Shown here: piece after piece, positions 1-10,300 of the stretch
Position numbering within the stretch: position 1 is the stretch's first letter
Layout of the letters: each line of letters opens with the position of its first letter
Assembly (NCBI GenBank): GCA_037178625.1
Contig: CM074130.1
Span: 3,410,001 to 3,474,000 of the forward strand
Direction of reading: 5' to 3'
Length of the DNA: 64,000 nt
Origin: Skeletonema tropicum
Lineage: Eukaryota > Bacillariophyta > Thalassiosirophyceae > Thalassiosirales > Thalassiosiraceae
Made by a program: the position numbers and the translations under genes
The notes under the pieces: model-generated
The model's input: the letters and a program-made list of their open reading frames with translations, nothing else
Databases searched by the model: none
What the model was told of the DNA's origin: nothing

Positions 1-1190
1 TCTCGGGATGGTCGGAAGAGGTGCTTGTACATTTGCTTCATGCGGCGGTTTAATTTTTCAGCAAGCTGCGCAAATTCCAACACAGTGAACTCTCGAATCA
101 TTTGACGAAGTTGCCCGAACATATGCTCAGCGGCTTCACTTGTGGTGAACCTCGGCTTGGGGACATCATCTCTCAACACAAGAAACATTAATGAGATAAC
201 CTCTACTACAACATTTCGTTTCGTGATCATAGATACACCATTAATTGTTGTAAGCCATATCATAGAACACCACAAGTACTGAGCTCGATGTAGCGCAGGA
301 ATTTCACCGTCAAGTGCATGGAGATGCAGGCGAAGGAAGAAGAGTGTCATAGCCAATACAACTTTATCTCCATCACATGTTGATCCAAACCGCGGTTCAG
401 CCATAAAGATCTTGCGAATGCTATCATCAGAGTAAAGCTTCAGGACAAGATGATCGGATGCAAAGTCGGGCGGTCGAAGTAACTCCATGGAGACGTTGCC
501 CAGTTTAAGAAGACCAGCATCAATGGTAAACTTGCCCATTGTAGCGCAAACTACATCGCCACCAGCAGTAACTTGATGACGCCAAGACTTGCAGTTATGC
601 TTGGCATCTGTGGCGCCAGTGTGGTTTTGTTTGCAGGAGAGGAACTCACAAATAGCAAGCCACACGTGCCTGCTCTCACAAGATACGCCATCAACAGTAA
701 AGTTCAGAAAATGACGAGAGGGAATGCCCAAGGAATTCAGACCAGATGCTGTCGCAACCTCCATTGCCTTGACAAACTCATTCGATTCATTATTTGATTG
801 CGGCCGTGCAGCAACAATTTCTGATTTCGCCACTCCTTTGGGAGCATTCTGGAACGTCAGAACACAAACCTTCACTTCGGTGGCTTTCGGAATTTTATCA
901 CTATCCAACATTGCTTTCACATCATCTTTTGACATCCCTACGATAGGAATGATGTGCTGTGGATATTCCCCTCCCAAAATAGCACCATACCCATAGCTCA
1001 CTTCCACGACCGTTGCAACCTTTGTCGCATCAATCGCAAGAGAAAAGGACTCACCCCTATTGCTTCCAATTTTCTCATCCGGTGAAAGACGTCTCTTGAT
1101 TGCATCAACAATCCTCTTAACAACTAGTGCATCTTTCTCACCAGAATCACAAATACACGGCTCCCTTTCTTTGGCATTCAACTTCTTCAT
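1..1190 (-). CDS. Unknown repetitive/transposon-like protein, 3' end outside window
   Basis: An open frame on the minus strand runs without a stop from an ATG at 1190 off the left edge (at least 396 codons). It reads as true protein: Cys-rich stretches (CIC, SCE, ICEFLSCK), a G/Y-rich segment (VSYGYGAILGGEYP) and a pattern D-x-x-H-N-x-K-x-x-R-x-Q (DAKHNCKSWRHQ), followed by KFTIDAGLLKLGNVSMELL and DFASDHLVLKLYS. I recall this pattern from uncharacterised, multicopy, transposon-associated proteins of algae and oomycetes, but cannot name the family. A second ATG frame (1315 to about 1190) lies directly upstream, one base out of phase, and meets this one at a run of six G (minus strand, 1206-1211). 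The intact gene may therefore have started at 1315. Confidence 0.5.
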   Translation of the reverse strand, partial: MKKLNAKEREPCICDSGEKDALVVKRIVDAIKRRLSPDEKIGSNRGESFSLAIDATKVATVVEVSYGYGAILGGEYPQHIIPIVGMSKDDVKAMLDSDKIPKATEVKVCVLTFQNAPKGVAKSEIVAARPQSNNESNEFVKAMEVATASGLNSLGIPSRHFLNFTVDGVSCESRHVWLAICEFLSCKQNHTGATDAKHNCKSWRHQVTAGGDVVCATMGKFTIDAGLLKLGNVSMELLRPPDFASDHLVLKLYSDDSIRKIFMAEPRFGSTCDGDKVVLAMTLFFLRLHLHALDGEIPALHRAQYLWCSMIWLTTINGVSMITKRNVVVEVISLMFLVLRDDVPKPRFTTSEAAEHMFGQLRQMIREFTVLEFAQLAEKLNRRMKQMYKHLFRPSR

Positions 1191-1432
1191 CCAGCGGGTA
1201 CATGGCCCCCCAAGGTTTGCAGAGACCACTTGCGCGGCGGTTGGATCACTGTGTCCCCTCTCTCTTTACGCTGCTTGTCAGCCCATTCATCATACTTCAT
1301 TTTGTTTGACGACATATTGTTGATGATCTATGTTGTCTATTTAATGTTCCATGGTGAATCTCTCTCTCATGGACACTATTATTTTTATTTGATGGTCGGT
1401 GGTGGTGGCTCGGGAAACTTGTCAGCCAAATC

Positions 1433-1520
1433 GTTACATGTGTAACTCTCAGATGTCTCGTGGCTGCCACACTATTAGCAAAAATGGTTACAGGAGTAAC
1501 TGTCCGATGTCTCGTGGCTG
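1433..1520. repeat. Two imperfect 34-bp direct repeats, 54 bp apart
   Basis: Copies at 1433-1466 and 1487-1520 share the core 'gatgtctcgtggctg' and the frame 'gttaca..agtaac' or 'gttaca..tgtaac', differing at a few positions. They lie in the spacer between the left-edge transposon-like gene and the dynamin-like GTPase gene. They could be subterminal repeats of an element or a duplicated promoter block. The rest of the 1316-1807 spacer shows no gene. Confidence 0.6.
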
Positions 1521-1807
1521 ACAACTTGGTTACTTAGCGGAATTAGTATGGTTCTACGTACGAGGCCACCCCTCCTTCCTAGCTCCAAGCCGGCAAGCTC
1601 CAGCAAACCACAACTCTGATTTATTTTGTTGAAGGGCGATACATAATATAATCCTATTCTGCAGCTCCCCAGGTGAAAAGATCTCCCCTCCGCCCTCCTC
1701 CGACCCTTTGCCCCCTGCCTCTATAGCTCGTTCTGCTCGTGCTCTATGCTCGTCGCGTGATTGACGCTTTGCCTTTTATTTGCTATTGTCGACTTGTGTA
1801 TCCAACA

Positions 1808-3898
1808 ATGATGCTCACAAGAAGCGTAGCAATCAGCAGTCGCCGTCGACCTAGGTGGCCATCTACAATATCCCCATTTCGCAGATGCTTCTCCTCTGTT
1901 GACGGCTCAACATCATCGAGTGATAATGGTATCAGCTCGAAACAGGGCCTCTCCCGACTCTTCACAGATGAGCAACGTGAATTGCTGAAGCAAGCGCATC
2001 AACTCTCGTCAATGTCACGATCACTGGCCAAAGAAGTGGGGAATGTCAAAATAAGAGAAGAAAGCTTGCTGGTTGATATTGCAAAATGTCTACAAGAGGG
2101 AAAAGAGAAGCAACTTGATGAGACGTCAGATGATATCATTCCATCTTTGTTCACTGTTGTCTTTGCTGGAGAATTTAATTCGGGAAAATCTACTCTTATC
2201 AATGCTCTTTGTGGAAATAAGGAGCTGCTGGAATCTGGTGTGTTGCCTACAACCGACAAGATTACTGTGCTGATGGCATCAGAGGATGATTCCAACTCAA
2301 ACAATGATACTAAAACAATACAATTAGACACTGGTGTTGTTGCACAGACAGAGCTCCGACTTCTCCCAACTTCCAACTATCCTATACTGAAAGATTTGTG
2401 CATTATTGATACGCCTGGTACGAATGCCATTCTCTCGCTACAACACACTTCATCAACATTGAGATTACTCCATGACGCAGATCTGATAGTGTTCGTCACA
2501 TCTGCGGACCGGCCATTTTCAGAATCGGAACGGCAATTACTTCAAACGTCTATAAAGCCGTATCGGAAACGAGTAGTATTAGTAATCAACAAGATTGATA
2601 TATTAGAACGGCGACAGGGAGATGATCACGGACAAGAAACAAAACAAAAAATGGTGGATTATGTCCAGGAGCACGCGAGTGATTTGTTAGGCGCGAGTCC
2701 CATAGTTATACCAGTATCAGGGCGGGATGCATTAAGTTGGAAACAGCTTCATAGACCGGGATTTGTCGGTAGTGAGAATGAATCTAGCAACAACAACAAT
2801 TTGTGGACAAGGTCCAACTTTGGTCGACTAGAGACGTTCCTCTCAGCAACACTAACTGCATCATCTAAAATCAAAACCAAGCTCTCGAATCCACTCGGAG
2901 TTGCTGAAGGAATTTTACTTGATTGCAAACACGAGATTGAACGGAGACAAGAGGATCTGGATATTGATGTAGCAACTTTGAAACTTCTGAGGAGCGACTC
3001 CGATGCATGGGAGAAGGATATGCAATCTATCTTGGAGCGTTATCAGCTGAAGATTAACGATGAATGGGCAACTAGAGCACAAGTTGTGCAGCGCGTCTTG
3101 GATGAGCTAACACTCGTCGACCAGCTAAGAATAGGAGTTGGGATGGGACGAGATACATTTGATCATGCTTGGGAAAATGCCAACATGACTTTATCAGTAG
3201 GCGAAGAGTCTTCATCTTTTACAAATAAACTGAAATCAATAACATCGGAATGCAGCGAAGATATAATATCTGGCGCAAAGAAGCAAGGTGAAGATCAAAT
3301 CGAATATATTGGTAAACGCGTAAGTGTGATAAGTACGGGCTTGAAAGGAAACAACAGCAAGATGATAGGCAAGATAGATACACCAAAATTCAAACGCCTC
3401 GAAGATGAGCTTCAAGCCTCGATCATACCCGTCATTGAGAAGACTACCAAACACCTCCCTACAGATTTGAAATGTGCAGACAACGTATATACATCTCTCT
3501 GTCGAGCATCAATGCTTTCATCATTACTGATGAGTAGTGGCATGTGTTCCACAGCACTAACGCTCGGAGGCTTTTTAGATATGTCACAAGGTGTCTTATT
3601 TTGCAGTGCGACTCTCACCGTGGCTGGAGCTACATCGCTGCCTCTTGGAAGTAGGTATATTGCACGATCATTCGAAAAAGAGTGGATGTCAACTGCATCC
3701 AAGTTAGAAAATGGGCTGGCCGCTCTCTTTAGTGATGCGATGCAAAGCATAAATGGACATTTGTCAGACGCAATCGGTCCATACACAAGATATGTTAAGG
3801 CAGAAGAATCTTCCTTGATTTCATTGCATAGAAAAATGGAGAGTGGCATGGCAGATGCAACTAGATTGCGTGGACAAATAAATAAGGCATGCGAGTGA
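1808..3898 (+). CDS. FZL: Dynamin-like GTPase, FZL/bacterial-dynamin type, organelle-targeted
   Basis: A 696-residue protein. The GTPase core shows G1 GEFNSGKS (121-128), G3 DTPGT (201-205) and G4 NKID (261-264). A helical stalk follows, then a hydrophobic pair at about 565-620 and a final coiled region. This order matches FUZZY ONIONS-LIKE and bacterial dynamin-like proteins, which reshape inner organelle membranes (thylakoid/envelope in plants). The N-terminus (MMLTRSVAISSRRRPRW...) is basic and serine-rich without acidic residues, as expected of a mitochondrial or plastid presequence; the exact compartment is not decided. I use the first ATG (1808). The frame is open further upstream but has no ATG there. 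No intron is needed. Confidence 0.8.
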   Translation: MMLTRSVAISSRRRPRWPSTISPFRRCFSSVDGSTSSSDNGISSKQGLSRLFTDEQRELLKQAHQLSSMSRSLAKEVGNVKIREESLLVDIAKCLQEGKEKQLDETSDDIIPSLFTVVFAGEFNSGKSTLINALCGNKELLESGVLPTTDKITVLMASEDDSNSNNDTKTIQLDTGVVAQTELRLLPTSNYPILKDLCIIDTPGTNAILSLQHTSSTLRLLHDADLIVFVTSADRPFSESERQLLQTSIKPYRKRVVLVINKIDILERRQGDDHGQETKQKMVDYVQEHASDLLGASPIVIPVSGRDALSWKQLHRPGFVGSENESSNNNNLWTRSNFGRLETFLSATLTASSKIKTKLSNPLGVAEGILLDCKHEIERRQEDLDIDVATLKLLRSDSDAWEKDMQSILERYQLKINDEWATRAQVVQRVLDELTLVDQLRIGVGMGRDTFDHAWENANMTLSVGEESSSFTNKLKSITSECSEDIISGAKKQGEDQIEYIGKRVSVISTGLKGNNSKMIGKIDTPKFKRLEDELQASIIPVIEKTTKHLPTDLKCADNVYTSLCRASMLSSLLMSSGMCSTALTLGGFLDMSQGVLFCSATLTVAGATSLPLGSRYIARSFEKEWMSTASKLENGLAALFSDAMQSINGHLSDAIGPYTRYVKAEESSLISLHRKMESGMADATRLRGQINKACE

Positions 3899-4265
3899 GA
3901 CCTCCTTCTGCCAGAAACAGAAATACTTACTTAGCGGCATGCTAACTTCTTTGCCAAGTATACCTCTCTTCTTTCGCACAACTAAAAATGTGGGAGGAGG
4001 AGCAATTTGCTCCCATTACTACTTATTCCTACGTACATTTTGAATCGACCGTTATGAAATAATTGTTAACGGTCAATCCTCCTCCACTTACACTGCAACG
4101 CTGCGCTTTATGTCGATTATAGGCGCACCTCTTCATCTTCAGTCACAGAAATGGTGAGGTAAAGTACTACTTATATCATTTACTTATAGAAGCTTGCAAT
4201 TACTTCACCTTGATTATTCAACCTCTCGATACATGTAGAGCGAACTACATGTAGAGCGAACTGCT
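3899..4265. other. Spacer with 16-bp tandem duplication
   Basis: No gene is seen here. Just before the next start codon the 16-mer 'acatgtagagcgaact' is present twice in perfect tandem (4231-4246 and 4247-4262), ending three bases before the ATG at 4266. It is the 5' leader of the coiled-coil gene. Confidence 0.7.
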
Positions 4266-5732
4266 ATGGTTTCCGTCACTGATGTGGTCTCCGTCACCAG
4301 TGCAAGTGTCGGCGATGAGTGTGTCGAGGTCGAGACCCATTTTGATGACGATAATGAAGACACTCACCTTAAATTGGTGTCTAAGACTGATGGTCTAAAT
4401 GACAGACAATCTGGAGCAGACGAGGACGTCCCATTGGTCATACGCATCACACAAAGCGAAACACGTGATGATGATGATGTTGACGGTGGTGCTATCGAAG
4501 AAGAGAACAAAGCAGATGCGCGCGAGAACAACCTATCCAATGAAGCGAGTGACAAGAAGAAAAAGAAGCGAAAGAAACCCAAAACAAAAAAATCAAGCAA
4601 AATGAATTCTAAAGGAAAAGGAGCAGTCGACAATACTTTGATCTCACCACAAGTAGATGATATGATAGATAACATGATCTACACTTGTGATCCTCTTTTT
4701 GAAGCTAATTACAAAGGCGCCTTTGATGCTTTGATTCAATTTGACGTTGCAAATGAAGAGCCATCAGAGAGGGGCGACGATGATACAGATGATGATGAAG
4801 ATGTTCAGTCAAAGATAGACAGAATCCTTTCACTTGGTGGGTCAAGTGAGAAAGATGACGCAAGCGACTACGATAAGTTTGACCTCCACGGCTTGCCAGC
4901 CATTGTGAAGCAGAAGAGAGAAATTGAGGACTTGGTGCTAAGCAAAGGTCTTGTCGATGCCGAGCTTCAAGACACGAAAGAGAAACTTCGTAATGCAAAA
5001 AATGTAATGGAAGAACTACAGCAGAGCAATGATGATCTTCATGAAAAGGTGCAACGGCTTGAGTCTAGACTGGACAATAAGGAGAAGAAAGCAGAGCATG
5101 CTGTGCGGAAAGAGCAGGAGATGTCACAAAATTACATGAATGATCTTGACGATGCACACAGCGCAATAGAGTATCAGAAGGAACAAAGGCACAATGATTT
5201 GGCTCGTCATCGGAAAGCTATGGCAGATTTAACATTTGCGCTCGACGAAGAGACTAGAAAGAATGATGAACTAAACGAGGAAATTTTATTGCTCAAGCAG
5301 CAGCTGATTGCTGAAAAGAGTAAAAGATACTGCGTAGAGGAACTGATCCAAGAAAAGGATAGCAAGAATGAGCAGCTTTCCTCTGAACTACACAAGAGAG
5401 AACGTTACTGCTTTGAGTTGGAGCATACCATGAAAATGACCAAGAAGGGCATGCAGAAAGACTACAAGGATCTACTGAAAGTTAATGAGGCTCTTGGCTA
5501 CAAGCTCTCATCATCAAAAGAAAAGTTGAAGAGATCAAGAAGAGAGAGAAACGAGTTGCACTTTAGGCTGGAGAGACTGAGCAATAGTTTGAGAGTGGAT
5601 ACAAACATAGAAATAATGAAGTTCGAAGGAGAGAAAGAATCTAACGCGGGTATGGAAGGTGGTATTGACGATGACATCTTTCTAATCAGGCAGAATCAAA
5701 GAATGGAGAGATTGAAGAGTATCATGTCCTAA
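4266..5732 (+). CDS. Coiled-coil protein with lysine-rich nuclear-type signal
   Basis: A 488-residue protein of unknown function. The N-terminal quarter is acidic and disordered (many Asp/Glu). It is followed by a dense basic run near residues 97-113 (DKKKKKRKKPKTKKSSK) that could act as a nuclear localisation signal. Another acidic stretch follows (about 165-180). Residues about 215-460 are long heptad-type coiled coil rich in E, K, L and R. No enzyme motif is visible. The ATG at 4266 is the first in frame. The heptad pattern supports a real structural protein; the partner is unknown. Confidence 0.75.
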   Translation: MVSVTDVVSVTSASVGDECVEVETHFDDDNEDTHLKLVSKTDGLNDRQSGADEDVPLVIRITQSETRDDDDVDGGAIEEENKADARENNLSNEASDKKKKKRKKPKTKKSSKMNSKGKGAVDNTLISPQVDDMIDNMIYTCDPLFEANYKGAFDALIQFDVANEEPSERGDDDTDDDEDVQSKIDRILSLGGSSEKDDASDYDKFDLHGLPAIVKQKREIEDLVLSKGLVDAELQDTKEKLRNAKNVMEELQQSNDDLHEKVQRLESRLDNKEKKAEHAVRKEQEMSQNYMNDLDDAHSAIEYQKEQRHNDLARHRKAMADLTFALDEETRKNDELNEEILLLKQQLIAEKSKRYCVEELIQEKDSKNEQLSSELHKRERYCFELEHTMKMTKKGMQKDYKDLLKVNEALGYKLSSSKEKLKRSRRERNELHFRLERLSNSLRVDTNIEIMKFEGEKESNAGMEGGIDDDIFLIRQNQRMERLKSIMS

Positions 5733-6015
5733 CGTTAACTTTAACACCTGTATGGCTGCATTTCATATACTTGAACTTGCTCTCCTATGCTACCATCACA
5801 TTCAACAGAAGTAACTTCCTTCAATCAACGTATCTCCCTCTCGCTCTCTATCCTACCACTCCTCCTCTCCACGCTCCCTTCCTCTCCGTGCTGAATCACC
5901 TTCAGCCGCACGCTAAAAAACCGCTGACAAGATTTTTGGGGTTTGTTCCAACTCATTGATTGCATTCCTATTAGATCATTCATTCCATCTCATAAATATC
6001 TGACACTTATCCACC

Positions 6016-7281
6016 ATGAAGTTCTCCTATCTATCCTCCATCCTGTTCGTGCCGCTGGCATCCGCTTTTGCCCCCTCTTCCTCTGGGATTGCGCAGTATA
6101 ACGCGGGAGCTGTACAAAAACAATGGACACTTTTCTCAACGACTCCATCGCCTGAAGACATCAGAAGAATGATGGAGGCAGAAGCATCTGATCCAAAAAC
6201 ACTTGCCGAATCAGCCGAGCGTATGAAAAACATGACAAGTGAAGATATGGCTACTTTGATTGCAGAGATGGAGAACATGGATCCCGTACAGAAGGCCCAA
6301 CTTAAGGGCATGGGGATGGACCCCGATACGATGCTAATTAGCATGAAAATGATGAAGGATAATCCGACGATGATGGCAACTGCACAAAAGCTGATGGCGA
6401 ATATGACCCCAGAAGAACTCATGAAGCAGAGCACGGAAGCGCAAGTGAAGATGTCCTCTATGAGCAAGGAAGAGCTTGAGGCTGCGGCAGAGGTTGCAAA
6501 GAAACAGATGGAACAGATTAGTCCAGATATGGTCGACGAAGCAGTGCAAGCGATGAAAGAGGCTAGTGCAGCTGATGCTAACTCATCTACCGACCCAAAT
6601 GTCATCGATGCCATGTACAAAGTAGGAGAGATGATGTCAAAGCCTCCCACAGGGAAAGTAACCTTCCAAGCATTCTCTGTTCTGCCTCCAATCGTAGCTC
6701 TTCGTGGAGATCGTGAACAAGATCTCAGTAAATCAGAGCTTGCTGAATGCTGGGAAGAGGGTTCCCTTGGGGCTACTCGAGTAGATCGTGCTGCCTTCAA
6801 ACGAGTTTGGGACGAAGTGCAAGAGTACTTTGAGGAGGACATCATGGAGGAGTCTCGTCTTACAATTCACGCTAAAGTTGCAAAGAAAAGATCAGCATCA
6901 GTGACACCCGAAGTCCAAGCATCAGCAGCTGGGCCTGTCGTCGGGCAAAACTTGAACGAGGATCAAATGAAGTTTGTCAATCAGCAAGTGAAGAACATGT
7001 CAGATGATGATATGATCGCTATGTTGGAGGGTATGAGCAACATTGGGCCAGAGGAAGAAGCACGTATGAAGGCAATGGGAGCTGATCCAGCGATGATGCG
7101 CAAAGCAGCCGAAATGATGAAGAGCAACCCGATGATGCGCAAGGCAGCTTCGATGATGATGAAAAACATGTCGCCCGACCAAATGATGAAAGCAAGCCAA
7201 CAAGCACAAAGTCAAATGCAGAATATGTCAAAAGAAGATATGGAAAAGGCGTTTGAAGAAATGAACAAGAATGCAAAATAA
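6016..7281 (+). CDS. Plastid-targeted Met-rich STI1-like repeat protein
   Basis: 421 residues. Residues 1-17 are a signal peptide and cleavage falls at ASA-FAP (15-20), the classic diatom plastid motif. The mature protein is extremely rich in methionine. It holds two related blocks of about 90 residues, near 73-165 and 328-420, each with the order M(T/S)xxDM, MGxDP, (M)MKxNPxM, ANMTP/KNMSP, MSKEDxE. This resembles STI1/Hop-type Met-rich helical repeats, as seen in chloroplast co-chaperones such as Tic40 and OEP61. The linker (about 215-290) has a different composition and holds a conserved-looking segment (VLPPIVALRGDREQDL). I infer a role in stromal chaperoning or import. A long minus-strand frame opposite it is only its shadow. 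Confidence 0.75.
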   Translation: MKFSYLSSILFVPLASAFAPSSSGIAQYNAGAVQKQWTLFSTTPSPEDIRRMMEAEASDPKTLAESAERMKNMTSEDMATLIAEMENMDPVQKAQLKGMGMDPDTMLISMKMMKDNPTMMATAQKLMANMTPEELMKQSTEAQVKMSSMSKEELEAAAEVAKKQMEQISPDMVDEAVQAMKEASAADANSSTDPNVIDAMYKVGEMMSKPPTGKVTFQAFSVLPPIVALRGDREQDLSKSELAECWEEGSLGATRVDRAAFKRVWDEVQEYFEEDIMEESRLTIHAKVAKKRSASVTPEVQASAAGPVVGQNLNEDQMKFVNQQVKNMSDDDMIAMLEGMSNIGPEEEARMKAMGADPAMMRKAAEMMKSNPMMRKAASMMMKNMSPDQMMKASQQAQSQMQNMSKEDMEKAFEEMNKNAK

Positions 7282-7340
7282 TCAGCTTTCTACGTTGTAC
7301 TCCTACTAGTTATTACATATGATATCTAATAGAAAATCTC

Positions 7341-10300
7341 TCATTCCCCAGCATACATTCTTTCATCCAGCCCAGCTTGACCAAGCAAGGCCAATAGATC
7401 TTCGTGTTCTGTCACCAGCTCTCTATACATTTGACGCTCTTCCTCAATTGACTGCTTGAGTTCAACAACATAATCATACATCTCAATAATGTACGCTGAA
7501 TTGTGGGCTGTGGACCCATTGCCATCAGCACATACATTTTGATCCAATCCTCTCAGGACAAACGATTTCTTTTCAGATCCGTTGGAAGTAGGTTCAGAGC
7601 CAGCTCGTAAGTTAGCTATCTCTGCCGCCATAGCATCTTCAAAACGACCTTCTCTTTCAACTGATCTCAACCGCTCTTCCGTTCTTTTCAGCTTATCCCT
7701 CAAATCGGAAACAAGAGAAGTGGATCTATCAGATGATGCGGCAATCTCGGATTGAAGCGATTTGATTTCTTCCCTTAGCTCGTCATTTTTGCCACGCGCG
7801 TTATCTAACATTCGCTTGTATGACGATAGTTCGTCATCAAATGCCTTCGGGGAGGATGACATTTGCACCTTCATCTCATCAATCTTAGACAATGCATCCG
7901 ACAAAGAAGATTCCACCGAGTTTCGACGCTGCTTTTCCATTATGAGTTCAGTTTCCGCATTCGCAGCATGAGCGGCCACTGCCTCACTCACGCGACGTTC
8001 CAAGTTTGTGCCCAACTCTTTGATTTTGGCCAGCAGCTGCGCTCTCTCAAGCTGTAGTCGGACCACTTCAGATTCACTTTCCTCACCACTTACCCCATCA
8101 TGAGTGGTTGAGTATACAAGCGCAGTATTGGCCCTTTCACTTTGATCCAATTTGTGAGCCAAGCTGTCTTTTTCTTGCTGTGTCTGAGCCAACTCCGCTT
8201 TGAGCGAATTGATTTCTTCTTCGTATTTATTTCCAACTGATATACGCTCATTTTCAAGAGTTTCAATGCGATACTCGTGAGACACAGTCAATTCGATCTT
8301 GACGTTCTCCAACTCGTCCAATGCTTGCTCCATCATCGCGATGTCAGCCCTCGCAGCTGAGACCTCCTGTTCAAGTATTGACATCTGGAGACGAGCATTG
8401 GTAGCCTTTTCCTCGGCTTCTCTTTCTCTCCAGCGACACGAACCAAGCTCCTCCTTCAGGCGGTCTAGTGCTGAGCGAAGTTCCTCCATTTCCTTTCTTT
8501 CCTTCAGAACATTTTCTGCGGCAATCTTTTTTGCAACCTTACGAACTTGCAAATCGGCATCATCGTCATATTCTGTGGCCTCTGCAAGCAACGCTAGATC
8601 GGATTTCAATCTGGCGACCTCATCCTCAGCGGCAGCCCTGGCGTCTTTTTCAAGGGCGAGAGCCTCTTGATCAACAGAATACTGCATGCGGATTTCAGCC
8701 ATTTCCTGTCGCAACGCATGTGTTGCGATCTCAGTTGCTTTGGCAGAGAATTGATCTGTGACAACAGACTGAAGGTCTTCTTTGGCATTCCGAAGTTCTT
8801 CTTGTAGCTCAAAAATGAGAGCCCTGGAATCATTGTTCTCCTTGTCTGCATCGTGTTTTTCATGTTCTAATTTCAACTTGTCACTTCCCAATACTGAACG
8901 CTCGCTCTTCAAGTGATTTATTTCAACCTGCAACAAAGCAACTTGCTTCAATTCCTCCTCTTTGATAGCGAGCAGCTCTGTTGCCTCTTCGCATCGCTTC
9001 TGTAATTCATCTTTAAGTGAAACTGCTGCCTCTAGCTCAGATTTGATAGAAGAGAGCTCTGACTTGCTACTTTCAAGCTCGCGGTTCGAATTTGTAAGAG
9101 CATGTTCCAAATTATCAGCTCGAGTTGTATCTTGCAATTGCAACTCCAAACCTTGAATCTGCTCATGCAAGGCACTGCATCTTTCCTCCCACTGGGCTAT
9201 GGCTTCAGTGGCGCTGCTTTTTTGCTCAGCTATTGTCTCCTCCAACTCAGTGATATTTGTTTCCAACTGATCCGACCTTTCCTGCCACTGCTGCACTACT
9301 TGCTCCGACTGCTCTCTTGTCTCAACTATCTCATCTGCTAGCTCTTTAACTTGTTCGGTGTAGCTAAGAATTGTTTCATCCCTTTCATCGACTAGCTCTT
9401 TCAACCTTTGAATTTCAGTAGCTTGACTGCTTCGTTGATTTTGGAGATCAGTCAACTGCAAAACTTGTGTAGCACTGCTCTCTTCGCTCCTTTTGTTACT
9501 TTCCATAAGGATTGCATTTTCATCATCTTTCAGTTTCAACGAGCTTTCGAGATCAGAGCACCTTGCTTCCCACTGAGAAATGGCTTCGGTAGCTTCACTA
9601 TCCTTCTCCTCTAGCTGCATCTCCAACGACTGAATATCTGCTTCAAGCTCTTGTACCCTCATCTCCCATTGCTGAACAACACCCCTTCCGTCATCTTCCA
9701 AATTTGAACATCTCGCTTCCCACTGAGAAATGGCTTCTGTGGCTTCACTTTCTTTCTCCGCTAATTGCATCTCTAAAGATGAAACATCGGCCTCAAGAGC
9801 TTGAGTCCTCTTCTCCCATTCCTGGATGACACCCTTTCCATCAGCTTCCAAACTCGAGTACCGTGCTTCCCATTGAGAAATGGCATCTGCGGCGTCTTGC
9901 TCTTGCAATTCCAACTGCCTTTCAAGCTCTTCTGTGCGTTCTTTCCACTGCTGAACAACACCCCTCCCGTCATCTTCCAAACTTGAACATCTCGCTTCCC
10001 ACTGAGAAATGGCTTCTGTGGCTTCACTTTCTTTCTCCGCTAATTGCATCTCTAAAGATGAGACATCGGCCTCAAGAGCTTGAGTCCTCTTCTCCCATTC
10101 CTGGATGACACCCTTTCCATCAGCTTCCAAACTCGAACACCGTGCTTCCCATTGAGAAATGGCATCTGCGGCTTCTTGCTCTTGTAATTCCAACTGCCTT
10201 TCAAGCGATGATACAGCATTTTCAAGCTCTTCTGTGCGTTCTTTCCACTGCTGAACAACACCGTCAGCATTTCTATTCTGGTCACCAATATCCTTTTGAA

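Noticed and set aside
1739..1807. Upstream extension of the dynamin-like gene
   Set aside because: The frame is open but begins with GTG; the first ATG is at 1808 and gives a better presequence.
6027..6845. 272-codon minus-strand frame opposite the plastid Met-rich gene
   Set aside because: It is the shadow of a strongly biased coding strand and has no domain; the plus strand has a signal peptide and repeats.
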